NCBI GenBank assembly: GCA_013203065.1
Contig: JABMQV010000310.1
Location: forward strand, 1 to 5,906
Direction: 5' to 3'
DNA length: 5,906 nucleotides
Source: Desulfobacteraceae bacterium
Lineage (GTDB): Bacteria > Desulfobacterota > DSM-4660 > Desulfatiglandales > Desulfatiglandaceae
The number at the start of each line of letters is the position of its first letter. The stretch's first letter is position 1. A model generated the notes under the pieces. That model was not told where the DNA came from, ran no database searches, and saw only the letters and a program-made list of their open reading frames with translations. Made by a program: the position numbers and the translations under genes. Below are positions 1 to 5,906 of this stretch, in pieces.

Positions 1-67
1 GGAGGGAAAGGGTTTGAATTTTGGACCAACTCCCTCGCTCAGGAGAAACAGGAAGGCAACGGTTGAG
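1..67. other. Short non-coding tail after the crotonase gene
   Basis: Downstream of the crotonase stop on the minus strand there is no stable hairpin followed by a T-run, so no intrinsic terminator can be called. No start codon with a ribosome binding site is visible. The block may continue past the left edge. Confidence 0.4.
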
Positions 68-868
68 TCATTTTTTTCCCCGATCGCTGAATGACACCAC
101 GGCTTCCATAAATTCAGGCGTGCAACAACACATACTCTGATTGCGATTTTCCAGTTCGATGGCGGCCTCCAGGGATGGCGCGTCGAGGTTTTGATTGAGA
201 GCCTCTTTTGTCAGACGAAGACCCATGGGGCTCTTATTGAGCATCGTACGGGCCGTTTCCATTGCCTCATCCCTCAGTTCATCCTCCTCCACCAAACGGC
301 TGATAAGGCCGATCCTCTCCGCCTCCTTGGCCTTTACGGTACGGCCTGTCATCAGGATCTCTGCGGCCCTGGCCCTCCCCACGGCCCTGGGCAAGAAATA
401 ACTGGTCCCCAGTTCACCGCCTGAGAGGCCAATGTTGATGAAGGATGCGATGAAGGTGGCCCGTGGCGTTGCGAGAATAACGTCAGAGGCAAGGGCGATA
501 CACATCCCCGCTCCGGCAGCCGGGCCGTTTACTGCTGCGATTATCGGCTGGGGCAACCGCCGCATCTCCAGAATCCGCTCAGAATATCTCTTCTGTATAG
601 CCACCAGGTGGGAGGCTGCATTCGAAAACAGGGTAGAGGCCTCGCGCCGCAAACGGGAGTCCTTTATGTCCGCGCCCGAGCAAAATCCCCTTCCCTCCCC
701 GGTGATAATCAGCACTCTCGTCTTCTCCCGGTCACGGAGTTGATCAAAGAGGGTGTGGAGATCCTCTAACATGTCCAGATTCACGGCATTCAGGCGATCC
801 GGCCGATCGAGCGTAATCAGCCCAATCCCGGCCTCCGGTTCTTCAAATCTTAGGGTGTTAAACTTCAT
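68..868 (-). CDS. Crotonase-family protein (enoyl-CoA hydratase/isomerase-like) with atypical active site
   Basis: The 266-residue protein has the usual family length. The fold is shown by ITLDRPDRLNAVN (18-30), the oxyanion-hole segments GFCSGADIKD (61-70) and NGPAAGAGMCIALASD (114-129), and GLSGGELGTSYFLPRAVG (147-164). The expected role is hydration of the enoyl-CoA made by the two dehydrogenases. However, against rat enoyl-CoA hydratase the two catalytic glutamates are replaced: Glu144 by Cys123 and Glu164 by Phe143. Glu152 sits in the loop where 4-chlorobenzoyl-CoA dehalogenase has Asp145 (GNDTATSY compared with GGELGTSY), so it is the best candidate acid/base. Many bacterial crotonases annotated as hydratase share the LSG-D/E-xG form, so this may be a hydratase, isomerase, hydrolase or other crotonase. 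A three-Cys run (247-249) near the C-terminus is unusual. It is the last recognisable gene of the block. Confidence 0.9.
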   Translation of the reverse strand: MKFNTLRFEEPEAGIGLITLDRPDRLNAVNLDMLEDLHTLFDQLRDREKTRVLIITGEGRGFCSGADIKDSRLRREASTLFSNAASHLVAIQKRYSERILEMRRLPQPIIAAVNGPAAGAGMCIALASDVILATPRATFIASFINIGLSGGELGTSYFLPRAVGRARAAEILMTGRTVKAKEAERIGLISRLVEEDELRDEAMETARTMLNKSPMGLRLTKEALNQNLDAPSLEAAIELENRNQSMCCCTPEFMEAVVSFSDRGKK

Positions 869-873
869 CCAAA

Positions 874-880
874 TTCCTCC
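874..880 (-). promoter_or_regulatory. Ribosome binding site of the crotonase gene
   Basis: The minus strand reads GGAGGAA, with about 7 nt from the GGAGG core to the ATG at 868. It lies in the 52-nt gap after dehydrogenase B, which shows no terminator or promoter-like element, so co-transcription with the upstream genes is likely. Confidence 0.7.
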
Positions 881-920
881 ACAATGGCGGGCTCATGAAA
901 AATCCGGTGCCCGGGGTCAA

Positions 921-2066
921 CTACCCCGCAATGAATTGTGCCACCTGTTCGCGATGATAGACAGGATCCCCCAGGGCCACCTCATTGGCCTTGGCCCGTT
1001 TCAGATATAAGTGAATGTCGTGCTCCCAAGAAAAGCCTGTACCGCCCAGTACCTGGACGGCACTCGTTGAGGCGTTCCTGTAGACCGTCGAACAATAGGC
1101 CTTGGCCACCGATGCTGCTAACGCGGCCTCCTCGGGATTCCCATGATCCTGGGCCCACGCGGCCCAATACAGGATGGAACGGGCACTTTCCACCTCCACG
1201 TACATCTGAGCGCACCTGTGTTTAACCGCCTGAAATGCGCCGATGGGCTGGTCAAACTGGACGCGTACCTTGGCGTATTCCGTGGCTATTTCCATCGCCC
1301 GCTGGGCACCCCCCAAACATTCAGCGCAAAGCCCCACCTGGCCCCGTTGCAAGACCCGGCATAAAGGTTCCCACCCTTTGTTGGCTTCTCCCAGAACCTC
1401 ATCCGCGCCGACCTCTACATCTTTCAGTTCCACTGCGCAGAGCTTACGGGTTCCGTCCATGGCGGGCAAAAGCGACACAGACACCCCTTCTCTCTTTGGA
1501 TCCACCAAGAAAAGCGTAAGTCCCTCCCCGGCCGAAACATTTTCCGATTCAGTTCGGGCCGCGCAAACAATAAAATCCGCCACATGGGCATCAGGCACAT
1601 AGAGTTTTGTTCCGTTCAATAAGAACCCATCCCCGTCCGGTCGGGCATCCATTTCGATATGGCCAAGGTCTCCGCCTCCCTCCGCTTCATGGAGGGCCAG
1701 GGTGCCCTTGATCTTGCCTTCGGCAATCCCGGGGAGATAGGCCTCTTTCTGAGATCCACTCCCTGCCTCCATAATGGCTTCAGCCGCCAACAGCACGGTA
1801 GAAAAGAAGGGACCTGGGACAACCGCCCGGCCCATCTCCTCAAGGATCACGGCCAGATCCATCAGATCCATATCCAGCCCGCCATGTGCTTCCGGGATTC
1901 GCATGGCCGTCCAGCCCATCTCGACCATCTTCCCCCAGATCTCGTCCGTAAACCCGCGCTCGTCCTCGAACATGGCCCGGACATATTCCATCGGGGATTC
2001 ATTTTCACAAAACCTGCGCGCCTGCCTGGCGATTTCGATCTGATCTTCGTTCAGCCTAATATCCAT
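921..2066 (-). CDS. Acyl-CoA dehydrogenase B (likely non-catalytic partner subunit)
   Basis: From the ATG at 2066 the protein has 381 residues and starts MDIRLNEDQIEIARQARRF, typical of the family. A reading from 2138 would add 24 residues that merely overlay the end of dehydrogenase A. The N-domain has IPEAHGGL (58-64). The middle domain is degenerate: LALHEAEGGGDLG (123-135) stands in place of the usual SEPxAGSD segment, and NGTKLYVPDA replaces NGxKxWTS. The C-domain keeps VRVQFDQPIGAFQAVKH (267-283), the FAD-contacting motif, and VQVLGGTGFSWEHDIHLY (337-354). No Glu is seen at the isovaleryl-type position (LQRGQVGLCAE, 239-249) or at the YEGT position (NEVALGDP). It probably cannot catalyse alone and completes the FAD site of dehydrogenase A, as in FadE26-FadE27 and FadE28-FadE29 of mycobacterial steroid breakdown. 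The heteromer is inferred from complementary motifs and the 13-nt gap. Confidence 0.9.
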   Translation of the reverse strand: MDIRLNEDQIEIARQARRFCENESPMEYVRAMFEDERGFTDEIWGKMVEMGWTAMRIPEAHGGLDMDLMDLAVILEEMGRAVVPGPFFSTVLLAAEAIMEAGSGSQKEAYLPGIAEGKIKGTLALHEAEGGGDLGHIEMDARPDGDGFLLNGTKLYVPDAHVADFIVCAARTESENVSAGEGLTLFLVDPKREGVSVSLLPAMDGTRKLCAVELKDVEVGADEVLGEANKGWEPLCRVLQRGQVGLCAECLGGAQRAMEIATEYAKVRVQFDQPIGAFQAVKHRCAQMYVEVESARSILYWAAWAQDHGNPEEAALAASVAKAYCSTVYRNASTSAVQVLGGTGFSWEHDIHLYLKRAKANEVALGDPVYHREQVAQFIAG

Positions 2067-2073
2067 CTGGGCA

Positions 2074-2081
2074 TCTCCTCT
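2074..2081 (-). promoter_or_regulatory. Ribosome binding site that fixes the start of acyl-CoA dehydrogenase B
   Basis: The minus strand reads AGAGGAGA, overlapping the TAG stop of dehydrogenase A by two bases, with about 8 nt to the ATG at 2066. It supports the start at 2066 over a longer reading from 2138 and suggests translational coupling of the two dehydrogenase genes. Confidence 0.75.
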
Positions 2082-3300
2082 ATTGTTGCCTTGCAACCCG
2101 GGTGATATCCTTTGGGAGGCCCAGGACACGTTCTCCAATAATGTTTCTCTGAATCTCCGAGGTTCCCGCCTCTATGGTGTTACCTTTGGATCTTAGAAAA
2201 CTGTATTGCCAGTATCCATCCTGAACAGACCAGGGAGACCCTCCCATAATCTGACTGTTCGGGCCCTGCATCCCTATGGCCGCCTCGGTTATCCTCTGGT
2301 TGGGCTCACTCCACAAAAGCTTCCCTATTGATCCTTCCGGACCCGGAATACCGCCACTGATTTGATGGCTGAGGTTTCGTAACCCGTGGTATTTCAACAC
2401 CATGACTTCAATGTAGGCCTGGGCAAGTTGTTGCCGGAAAATGGGGTCTTCACTCACCGGTTTACCGGCGCGCTTGCTTTGTTTGGCCATCTCTACCATT
2501 CTCTCGATGTTTTTCTGATATACCGCGGCCATTGTCACATCTCCAATGACTCTCTCAAACATCAGGGTGGTAATGGCAATTCTCCATCCGTCGCCTTCAT
2601 TTCCCACCAACATCTCCACAGGCACACGAACATCTTCCATGTAGAGTTCATTGAAGTCCTGTTCTCCGGTAATCTGGGTGATGGGTCTCACCTCGATGCC
2701 GGGCAGTTTCATGTCCAAAAGGAGATAACTCAACCCCTTGTGTTTTTTCGCATCGGGATCGGTGCGGACAAGGAGAATGCAGTAGTCCGCCATATGGGCA
2801 AAGCTGGTCCAGGTCTTCTGTCCGTTGACAATATAATGACCATTGTCCTTAACAGCCCGGGTGGAGACATTTGCCACATCAGAGCCCGCATTGGGTTCAC
2901 TGAACCCCTGGCACCATATGTGCGTCCCGTCCAGCATCTTGGGTAGAAATTTCTGTTTTTGTTCCTCGTTCCCACAATATTGGATAGTGGGAGCAGCCAT
3001 GCCAAAGGTAATCACCCCCGGCATCCTCAATTCGACGCACGTAGAGGCAACGGTCTGAAGGACGATGACCTCCTCCATCAAGGTTCTTCCCTGCCCGCCA
3101 TATTCCCTGGGATAATGAAGACCGGCATATCCGGCCTCGTAAAGCCTTCGTTGAAAGTCCTTGTGGGCGCGGGCCCATTCCTCAGTCGCATCAAAATTCC
3201 GGTACCGGGCGGGGTCCCGGTCATCGGGAAGATCTTTCCTCAGCCACGACAAGAACTCCTGTCTGAAGGCCTCTTGCTCGGGGGTAAATCTAAAGTCCAT
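2080..3300 (-). CDS. Acyl-CoA dehydrogenase A (likely catalytic/FAD-site subunit of a heteromer)
   Basis: The 406-residue protein matches the FAD-dependent acyl-CoA dehydrogenase fold: helical N-domain (about 1-125) with EQEAFRQEF and YPREYGGQG; beta-domain with GFSEPNAGSDVA (132-143) and NGQKTWTS (159-166), which bind FAD and substrate; helical C-domain ending in TIEAGTSEIQRN (375-386) and RVLGLPK. It would introduce an alpha-beta double bond into an acyl-CoA and pass electrons to electron-transfer flavoprotein. The Glu of the medium-chain YEGT motif is Ala378 here. Instead Glu249 in LMFERVIG aligns with the base of isovaleryl-CoA dehydrogenase (Glu254), a placement also seen in mycobacterial FadE proteins. 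The QFxQPIG motif is missing; the next gene supplies it, which points to an A/B heteromer. No signal peptide. Family call is secure; the acyl substrate (branched, cyclic or steroid-like by analogy) is not known. Confidence 0.92.
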   Translation of the reverse strand: MDFRFTPEQEAFRQEFLSWLRKDLPDDRDPARYRNFDATEEWARAHKDFQRRLYEAGYAGLHYPREYGGQGRTLMEEVIVLQTVASTCVELRMPGVITFGMAAPTIQYCGNEEQKQKFLPKMLDGTHIWCQGFSEPNAGSDVANVSTRAVKDNGHYIVNGQKTWTSFAHMADYCILLVRTDPDAKKHKGLSYLLLDMKLPGIEVRPITQITGEQDFNELYMEDVRVPVEMLVGNEGDGWRIAITTLMFERVIGDVTMAAVYQKNIERMVEMAKQSKRAGKPVSEDPIFRQQLAQAYIEVMVLKYHGLRNLSHQISGGIPGPEGSIGKLLWSEPNQRITEAAIGMQGPNSQIMGGSPWSVQDGYWQYSFLRSKGNTIEAGTSEIQRNIIGERVLGLPKDITRVARQQ

Positions 3301-3309
3301 TTCATGTTT

Positions 3310-3318
3310 CTCCTTTTT
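3310..3318 (-). promoter_or_regulatory. Ribosome binding site of acyl-CoA dehydrogenase A
   Basis: The minus strand reads AAAAAGGAG, with GGAG 9 nt before the ATG at 3300. An out-of-frame ATG (3305-3303) lies between this site and the start. The ATG at 3300 is preferred because it gives the family-typical N-terminus MDFRFTPEQEAFRQEF. Confidence 0.7.
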
Positions 3319-3366
3319 TGAGCGCGGTGAACGATTCCATTATCGGATTCTCGAAAGCGGGGAAAC

Positions 3367-3410
3367 CTGAAACCCGGAACCTCACAACACCAGGAGTCTC
3401 CAAGTTTCAG
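3367..3410. repeat. 7-bp perfect inverted repeat, CTGAAAC ... GTTTCAG
   Basis: On the plus strand CTGAAAC (3367-3373) and GTTTCAG (3404-3410) are perfect reverse complements separated by 30 nt. It starts 18 nt downstream of the thiolase stop. There is no T-run after it on the transcribed strand, so it is not an obvious intrinsic terminator. The long loop makes a stable hairpin doubtful; a protein-binding site or chance match remains possible. Confidence 0.35.
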
Positions 3411-3427
3411 ATTTCAACTCTCTTTGG

Positions 3428-4633
3428 TTAGTCTTTTCCTATAATTGAAATGGCGCCCACATTCATCCACGGAGTCCCGCCAAGGTTGTGTGTCAACCCT
3501 ATCCGGGCGTTCTTCACCTTTCTCTCCTCGGGGACCCTGTCCAGGATCTGCTCATACATGGCGTAGATCATCCGCAATCCCGACGCACCGATGGGGTGAC
3601 CATAACACTTGAGCCCTCCATCCACCTGACAGGGGACCTGTCCGTCCAGATCATAGAACCCGTCCATAATATCATCATAGCTCCCCCCTTTGGGCGAGAT
3701 ATGGAGGTCTTCCATGGTAACCATCTCGGTTATGGAGAAACAATCGTGGACCTCCATCATGTTGATCTCTTCTCTCGGGTTCTTGATACCCGCCTCTTCA
3801 TAGGCCTTTGTGGCGGCCTTCCTTGTTGTAACAAAATGACACCCGTCCCAGTTTGAATACATGGCCTCTTCACCGGAACTGTCCGATATCTGTAACGCCT
3901 TCACCTTGACGATATCCTGGTTTTTTTTGAGGCTCTCCGCGATCTCCGGCGTGGCGATAATGGCGCAGGCAGCCCCGTCGCTCACCCCGCAGCAATCAAA
4001 GAGTCCCAGGGGATAGGCGATCATGGGGGCGGCCTTGATCTGCTCTTCTGAAATAACCTTCCGCAGATGGGCCTTGGGGTTAAGTGCCCCGTTTGCATGG
4101 CTCTTTGCAGAGACATGGGCGATGGCATCCTTGATCTCGTCCATGGAAATGTCCCATTTTGCCCCATAGGCCGTGGCCAATTGAGCGAACATCCCGGGCG
4201 GCGTCATATTGGCCCCAACCATCATGGCGCTGACACCCCTGGCGGCACCCGCAGGAAGTCCGCCATAGCCTGTGTCTTTCAGCTTTTCCACGCCAAGTGC
4301 CAAGACGATATCATAAACACCGGCCGCTACGGAATAACACGCTGCCCGGAATGCCTCCGTTGCCGTGGCACAGAAGTTTTCCGTCCTCGTAACCGGGATG
4401 AAGGGCAGCTTCAAGGTCATGGAGAGGGGCAGAGCCGCCTTCCCTATATTCACTTCGTCAAAGTGAGAGCCCAGATAGGCCGCCTGTATCTCCTTTTTTT
4501 CAATCCCCGCGTCCTCGAGACACTCCACAAATGCCTCTACCATCAGATCCTCGGCACTCGATTCCCATCTCTCACCAAACCGGGTGCACCCCATTCCAAT
4601 AATTGCCACTTTGTCTTTTATTCCCTCTGCCAT
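3428..4633 (-). CDS. SCP-x-type thiolase (acetyl-CoA acetyltransferase family)
   Basis: The 401-residue protein has the usual length for this family. It should cleave a 3-oxoacyl-CoA with CoA, or run the reverse condensation, in the cytosol. Visible motifs are the N-terminal VAIIGMGCTRFGE (9-21), the nucleophile Cys88 in TENFCATATEAF, EVHDCFSITEM with His296, the GHPIGASG loop with His346, and HNLGG with His382 near the C-terminus. The EVHDCF and HNxGG forms mark the SCP-x/lipid-transfer-type branch, in which the CxGGGxG loop of classical thiolases is replaced. No SCP2 sterol-carrier domain follows. Cys88 and His346 are intact, so thiolysis is plausible, unlike Ltp2-type aldolases of steroid side-chain breakdown. 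Such thiolases often need a DUF35 partner (BbsA/BbsB of toluene degradation, archaeal acetoacetyl-CoA thiolase), and a DUF35 fusion gene lies 1 nt upstream. The start is set by a strong Shine-Dalgarno and a typical N-terminus. Substrate unknown. Confidence 0.92.
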   Translation of the reverse strand: MAEGIKDKVAIIGMGCTRFGERWESSAEDLMVEAFVECLEDAGIEKKEIQAAYLGSHFDEVNIGKAALPLSMTLKLPFIPVTRTENFCATATEAFRAACYSVAAGVYDIVLALGVEKLKDTGYGGLPAGAARGVSAMMVGANMTPPGMFAQLATAYGAKWDISMDEIKDAIAHVSAKSHANGALNPKAHLRKVISEEQIKAAPMIAYPLGLFDCCGVSDGAACAIIATPEIAESLKKNQDIVKVKALQISDSSGEEAMYSNWDGCHFVTTRKAATKAYEEAGIKNPREEINMMEVHDCFSITEMVTMEDLHISPKGGSYDDIMDGFYDLDGQVPCQVDGGLKCYGHPIGASGLRMIYAMYEQILDRVPEERKVKNARIGLTHNLGGTPWMNVGAISIIGKD

Positions 4634-4634
4634 C

Positions 4635-5906
4635 TTATTTCACCTCCTTTGTGGGTATAGCCTTCCAAAAATACCCCACAATATCCCTTTTTGGATCATA
4701 GTATTTTCTCCGAAAACTCATGGACACGGGCATACCCGTTGCCAGCGACTCAAGGTCGCAATCGGTAAAATCAAAATAGTATTTTCCGCCTCCCTCAAAA
4801 TTAACCGCCCCATAAACAGCGGGGGGATTTAAGGAGGCGGCCAGCATGTCTCCCGTGTAGCTGGCGATATGGGCGATCTTGTCGGAAAACCGATACTCCT
4901 CCATTTCATCGACGGCCCCGCAATCGGGATTTACGCAGATCCTTTGGGGAGGGAGTTGCGCTGTCCCGCATTTCTTACACTTGCCCCCCCAGAGTCCCAG
5001 GACCAATTTCCTTTCTCGCCAGAGCGCTGACCAGCGGGTCCAAAGGTCCTCTTCTGCGCGCAGGCCCGCGTCGCCGGGGAGGATATCCCTCCAGACGAGA
5101 TATTTTGTGTAGTTGTCCAGCTCCGCCTTCCTTGCCAGGCATCCGGAAATACCGTTTCTCTCTTTCAGGTTCTCTATATTTTCGGTCACCTCGAAAGAGA
5201 GGGCATCGCATCCACTGCCAAAACTCACCACCAGAATCTTGTCGCCCGGTTTTGCCTCCTCCAGGGCGGAGATCAGCATCACAAGGGCATGGGGTGTTCC
5301 GGTTTCCCCCATCTCAGCCTGGAGATTATCCTGTTCCGCCTCCGGTGAAATGCCCAGCACCTTATTGAGTTTTTTTCGTGCCGCGCCGTAATGGCAGGGA
5401 TAAACCACCTTGGCAAAATCCGAAATCTTCAATTGATATTTATCAAGAAAACCGTTTACCGCCTCGGGGACGAGTTGATCAAATCCCAGATCCCTGATCC
5501 ATCGGTCCTCCCACTGACGGTCAAACTTGGCAAATCCGCCACGGTAGTGATCCACAAAGTCATGGGTGGTGGAGTAGGCCCCCTTGAATTGGGCAATCAC
5601 ATCTTCACTGCCCACCAATAGTGCTGCGGCACCATCCCCGAAAATCAGCTCCGGGGGAGAAGCAGGTTTCCCCAGACGGGAATCGGATGAACAGACAAGG
5701 ATGTTGTTTGTCCTTTTGGATTCCACGCCTTCCAGGGCCGACAGCAACGCTGTGGTCCCGGCCTTGATGCCGCCGCTGAAATCCGCCGCCCGGATATGAT
5801 CATCAAGGCCCAGGGCCGCGGTGATGATGCCGGCATTGAGCCTTTCCTTGTAGGGCATGGTGGTGGAGGCAAAGTAGACCCCCTCCACATCTGAACGTTC
5901 AACCCC
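4635..5906 (-). CDS. HMG-CoA synthase-like / DUF35 (zinc ribbon + OB-fold) fusion protein, 5' end cut by window edge
   Basis: The frame is open to the right edge. The GTG at 5888 is an internal Val (used here as residue 1); six more codons lie upstream, and by family length about 65 N-terminal residues are missing. Residues 1-240 follow the HMG-CoA synthase fold: VYFASTTMPY (4-13), IKAGTTAL (41-48), FGDGAAALLVG (83-93), KPGDKILVVSFGSG (213-226). A linker with an aromatic-rich helix (about 258-295) leads to a zinc ribbon, C304-x2-C307-x10-C318-x4-C323, then an OB-fold (about 335-410). This order is known for DUF35 fusions. In archaea, separate thiolase, HMG-CoA synthase and DUF35 proteins form a complex that passes acetoacetyl-CoA between active sites. 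Here the catalytic positions differ: Glu is Thr9, Cys is Ile41, His is Pro164, and the Asn of GNTY is Glu195. True HMG-CoA synthase activity is therefore unlikely. A cytosolic partner or scaffold for the adjacent thiolase is inferred. Domain calls are firm; function is not. Confidence 0.85.
   Translation of the reverse strand, partial: GVERSDVEGVYFASTTMPYKERLNAGIITAALGLDDHIRAADFSGGIKAGTTALLSALEGVESKRTNNILVCSSDSRLGKPASPPELIFGDGAAALLVGSEDVIAQFKGAYSTTHDFVDHYRGGFAKFDRQWEDRWIRDLGFDQLVPEAVNGFLDKYQLKISDFAKVVYPCHYGAARKKLNKVLGISPEAEQDNLQAEMGETGTPHALVMLISALEEAKPGDKILVVSFGSGCDALSFEVTENIENLKERNGISGCLARKAELDNYTKYLVWRDILPGDAGLRAEEDLWTRWSALWRERKLVLGLWGGKCKKCGTAQLPPQRICVNPDCGAVDEMEEYRFSDKIAHIASYTGDMLAASLNPPAVYGAVNFEGGGKYYFDFTDCDLESLATGMPVSMSFRRKYYDPKRDIVGYFWKAIPTKEVK
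4641..4650 (-). promoter_or_regulatory. Ribosome binding site of the thiolase gene, inside the end of the upstream gene
   Basis: On the minus strand the sequence reads AAAGGAGGTG, a near-perfect Shine-Dalgarno match, with the GGAGG 9 nt before the ATG at 4633. It lies within the last codons (Lys-Glu-Val) of the upstream HMG-CoA-synthase-like gene, whose TAA ends 1 nt before the ATG. This arrangement suggests translational coupling and roughly matched production of the two proteins. Confidence 0.8.

Larger units (their letters stand above)
3301..3427 (-). other. 127-nt intergenic gap splitting the gene block in two
   Basis: This is the largest gap in the window, against 1, 13 and 52 nt elsewhere. 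It separates the thiolase module from the dehydrogenase module. It contains a 7-bp inverted repeat (3367-3410), a directly repeated GATTC (3334-3338 and 3346-3350) and, on the minus strand, a GATAAT hexamer (3339-3344) without a convincing -35 element. No reading frame with a ribosome binding site is visible. It could hold a secondary promoter or an RNA processing site, but the sequence alone does not decide this. Confidence 0.5.

Noticed and set aside
31..46. Hairpin CTCC ... GGAG as a terminator after the crotonase gene.
   Set aside because: The stem has only four base pairs and no T-run follows on the transcribed strand.
1..66. Possible end of a convergent plus-strand gene: frame 1 is open for 21 codons and stops with TGA at 64-66.
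   Set aside because: Too short to distinguish from chance and no family signal.
1..77. Run of seven A (minus strand, 77-71) just before the crotonase stop; a shift there opens a frame to the left edge, and an ATGA overlap at 71-68 could start another gene.
   Set aside because: The crotonase already ends at the usual family length. The ATG overlapping its stop runs only ten codons, and the shifted frame shows no recognisable protein.
2067..2138. Upstream in-frame ATG at 2138 giving dehydrogenase B a 24-residue N-terminal extension.
   Set aside because: The extension overlaps the end of dehydrogenase A in another frame, has no family similarity, and the ATG at 2066 has its own Shine-Dalgarno and a typical N-terminus.
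2386..2946. Plus-strand open frame of 186 codons inside dehydrogenase A.
   Set aside because: It is antisense to a well-supported gene, resembles no family I recognise, and is explained by the codon bias of the real frame.
3339..3344. GATAAT on the minus strand as a sigma-70 -10 element for dehydrogenase A.
   Set aside because: No sequence near TTGACA occurs 16-19 nt upstream, so a promoter cannot be called from this hexamer alone.
4067..4660. Plus-strand open frame of 197 codons inside the thiolase gene.
   Set aside because: It is antisense to the conserved thiolase, has no recognisable motifs, and runs across the real start and ribosome binding site.
5886..5890. GTG at 5888 or out-of-frame ATG at 5890 as start of the HMGCS-like gene.
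   Set aside because: The frame continues open to the window edge, and the protein lacks the first beta-strand and helices of the fold at this point, so the true start lies outside.

Overview
The window holds one tightly packed block of five genes, all on the minus strand, so transcription runs from high to low coordinates. The order is: HMG-CoA-synthase-like/DUF35 fusion (cut by the right edge), SCP-x-type thiolase, acyl-CoA dehydrogenase A, acyl-CoA dehydrogenase B, crotonase-family protein. Gaps are 1 nt, 127 nt, 13 nt and 52 nt, and each of the four complete genes has a purine-rich Shine-Dalgarno sequence at normal spacing. I see no tRNA, rRNA, mobile element or CRISPR, and no stretch over 300 bases without a gene.

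The organism is a bacterium with GC in the mid-50s percent by eye. The gene set (SCP-x-like thiolase with a DUF35 partner, paired acyl-CoA dehydrogenases, crotonase) suits an acyl-CoA degrader of aromatic, alicyclic, steroid-like or branched acids. The style of the proteins suggests an anaerobic Desulfobacterota relative such as a sulfate reducer or syntroph. That assignment is inference with low to moderate confidence; actinobacteria and other proteobacteria also carry such sets.

Right part (3428-5906): a two-gene thiolysis/condensation module. The thiolase keeps its catalytic Cys and His. Its partner has the fold of archaeal/bacterial HMG-CoA synthase joined to a zinc-ribbon/OB-fold (DUF35) domain, but the positions of the HMG-CoA synthase Glu, Cys, His and Asn are all changed. 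It therefore looks like a scaffold or a repurposed enzyme, not a true HMG-CoA synthase.

Left part (68-3300): a dehydrogenation/hydration module. The two dehydrogenases complement each other. A has the FAD/substrate signature and a candidate catalytic Glu; B has the QFxQPIG-type motif but lacks a visible catalytic base. This fits an obligate A/B heteromer like the mycobacterial FadE pairs. The last gene is a crotonase that lacks both glutamates of classical enoyl-CoA hydratase but has Glu152 where 4-chlorobenzoyl-CoA dehalogenase has its nucleophilic Asp.

Together the genes would do acyl-CoA dehydrogenation, hydration (or related crotonase chemistry) and thiolytic cleavage. A 3-hydroxyacyl-CoA dehydrogenase and a CoA ligase or transferase are missing here and would be expected nearby. 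The substrate cannot be read from the sequence.
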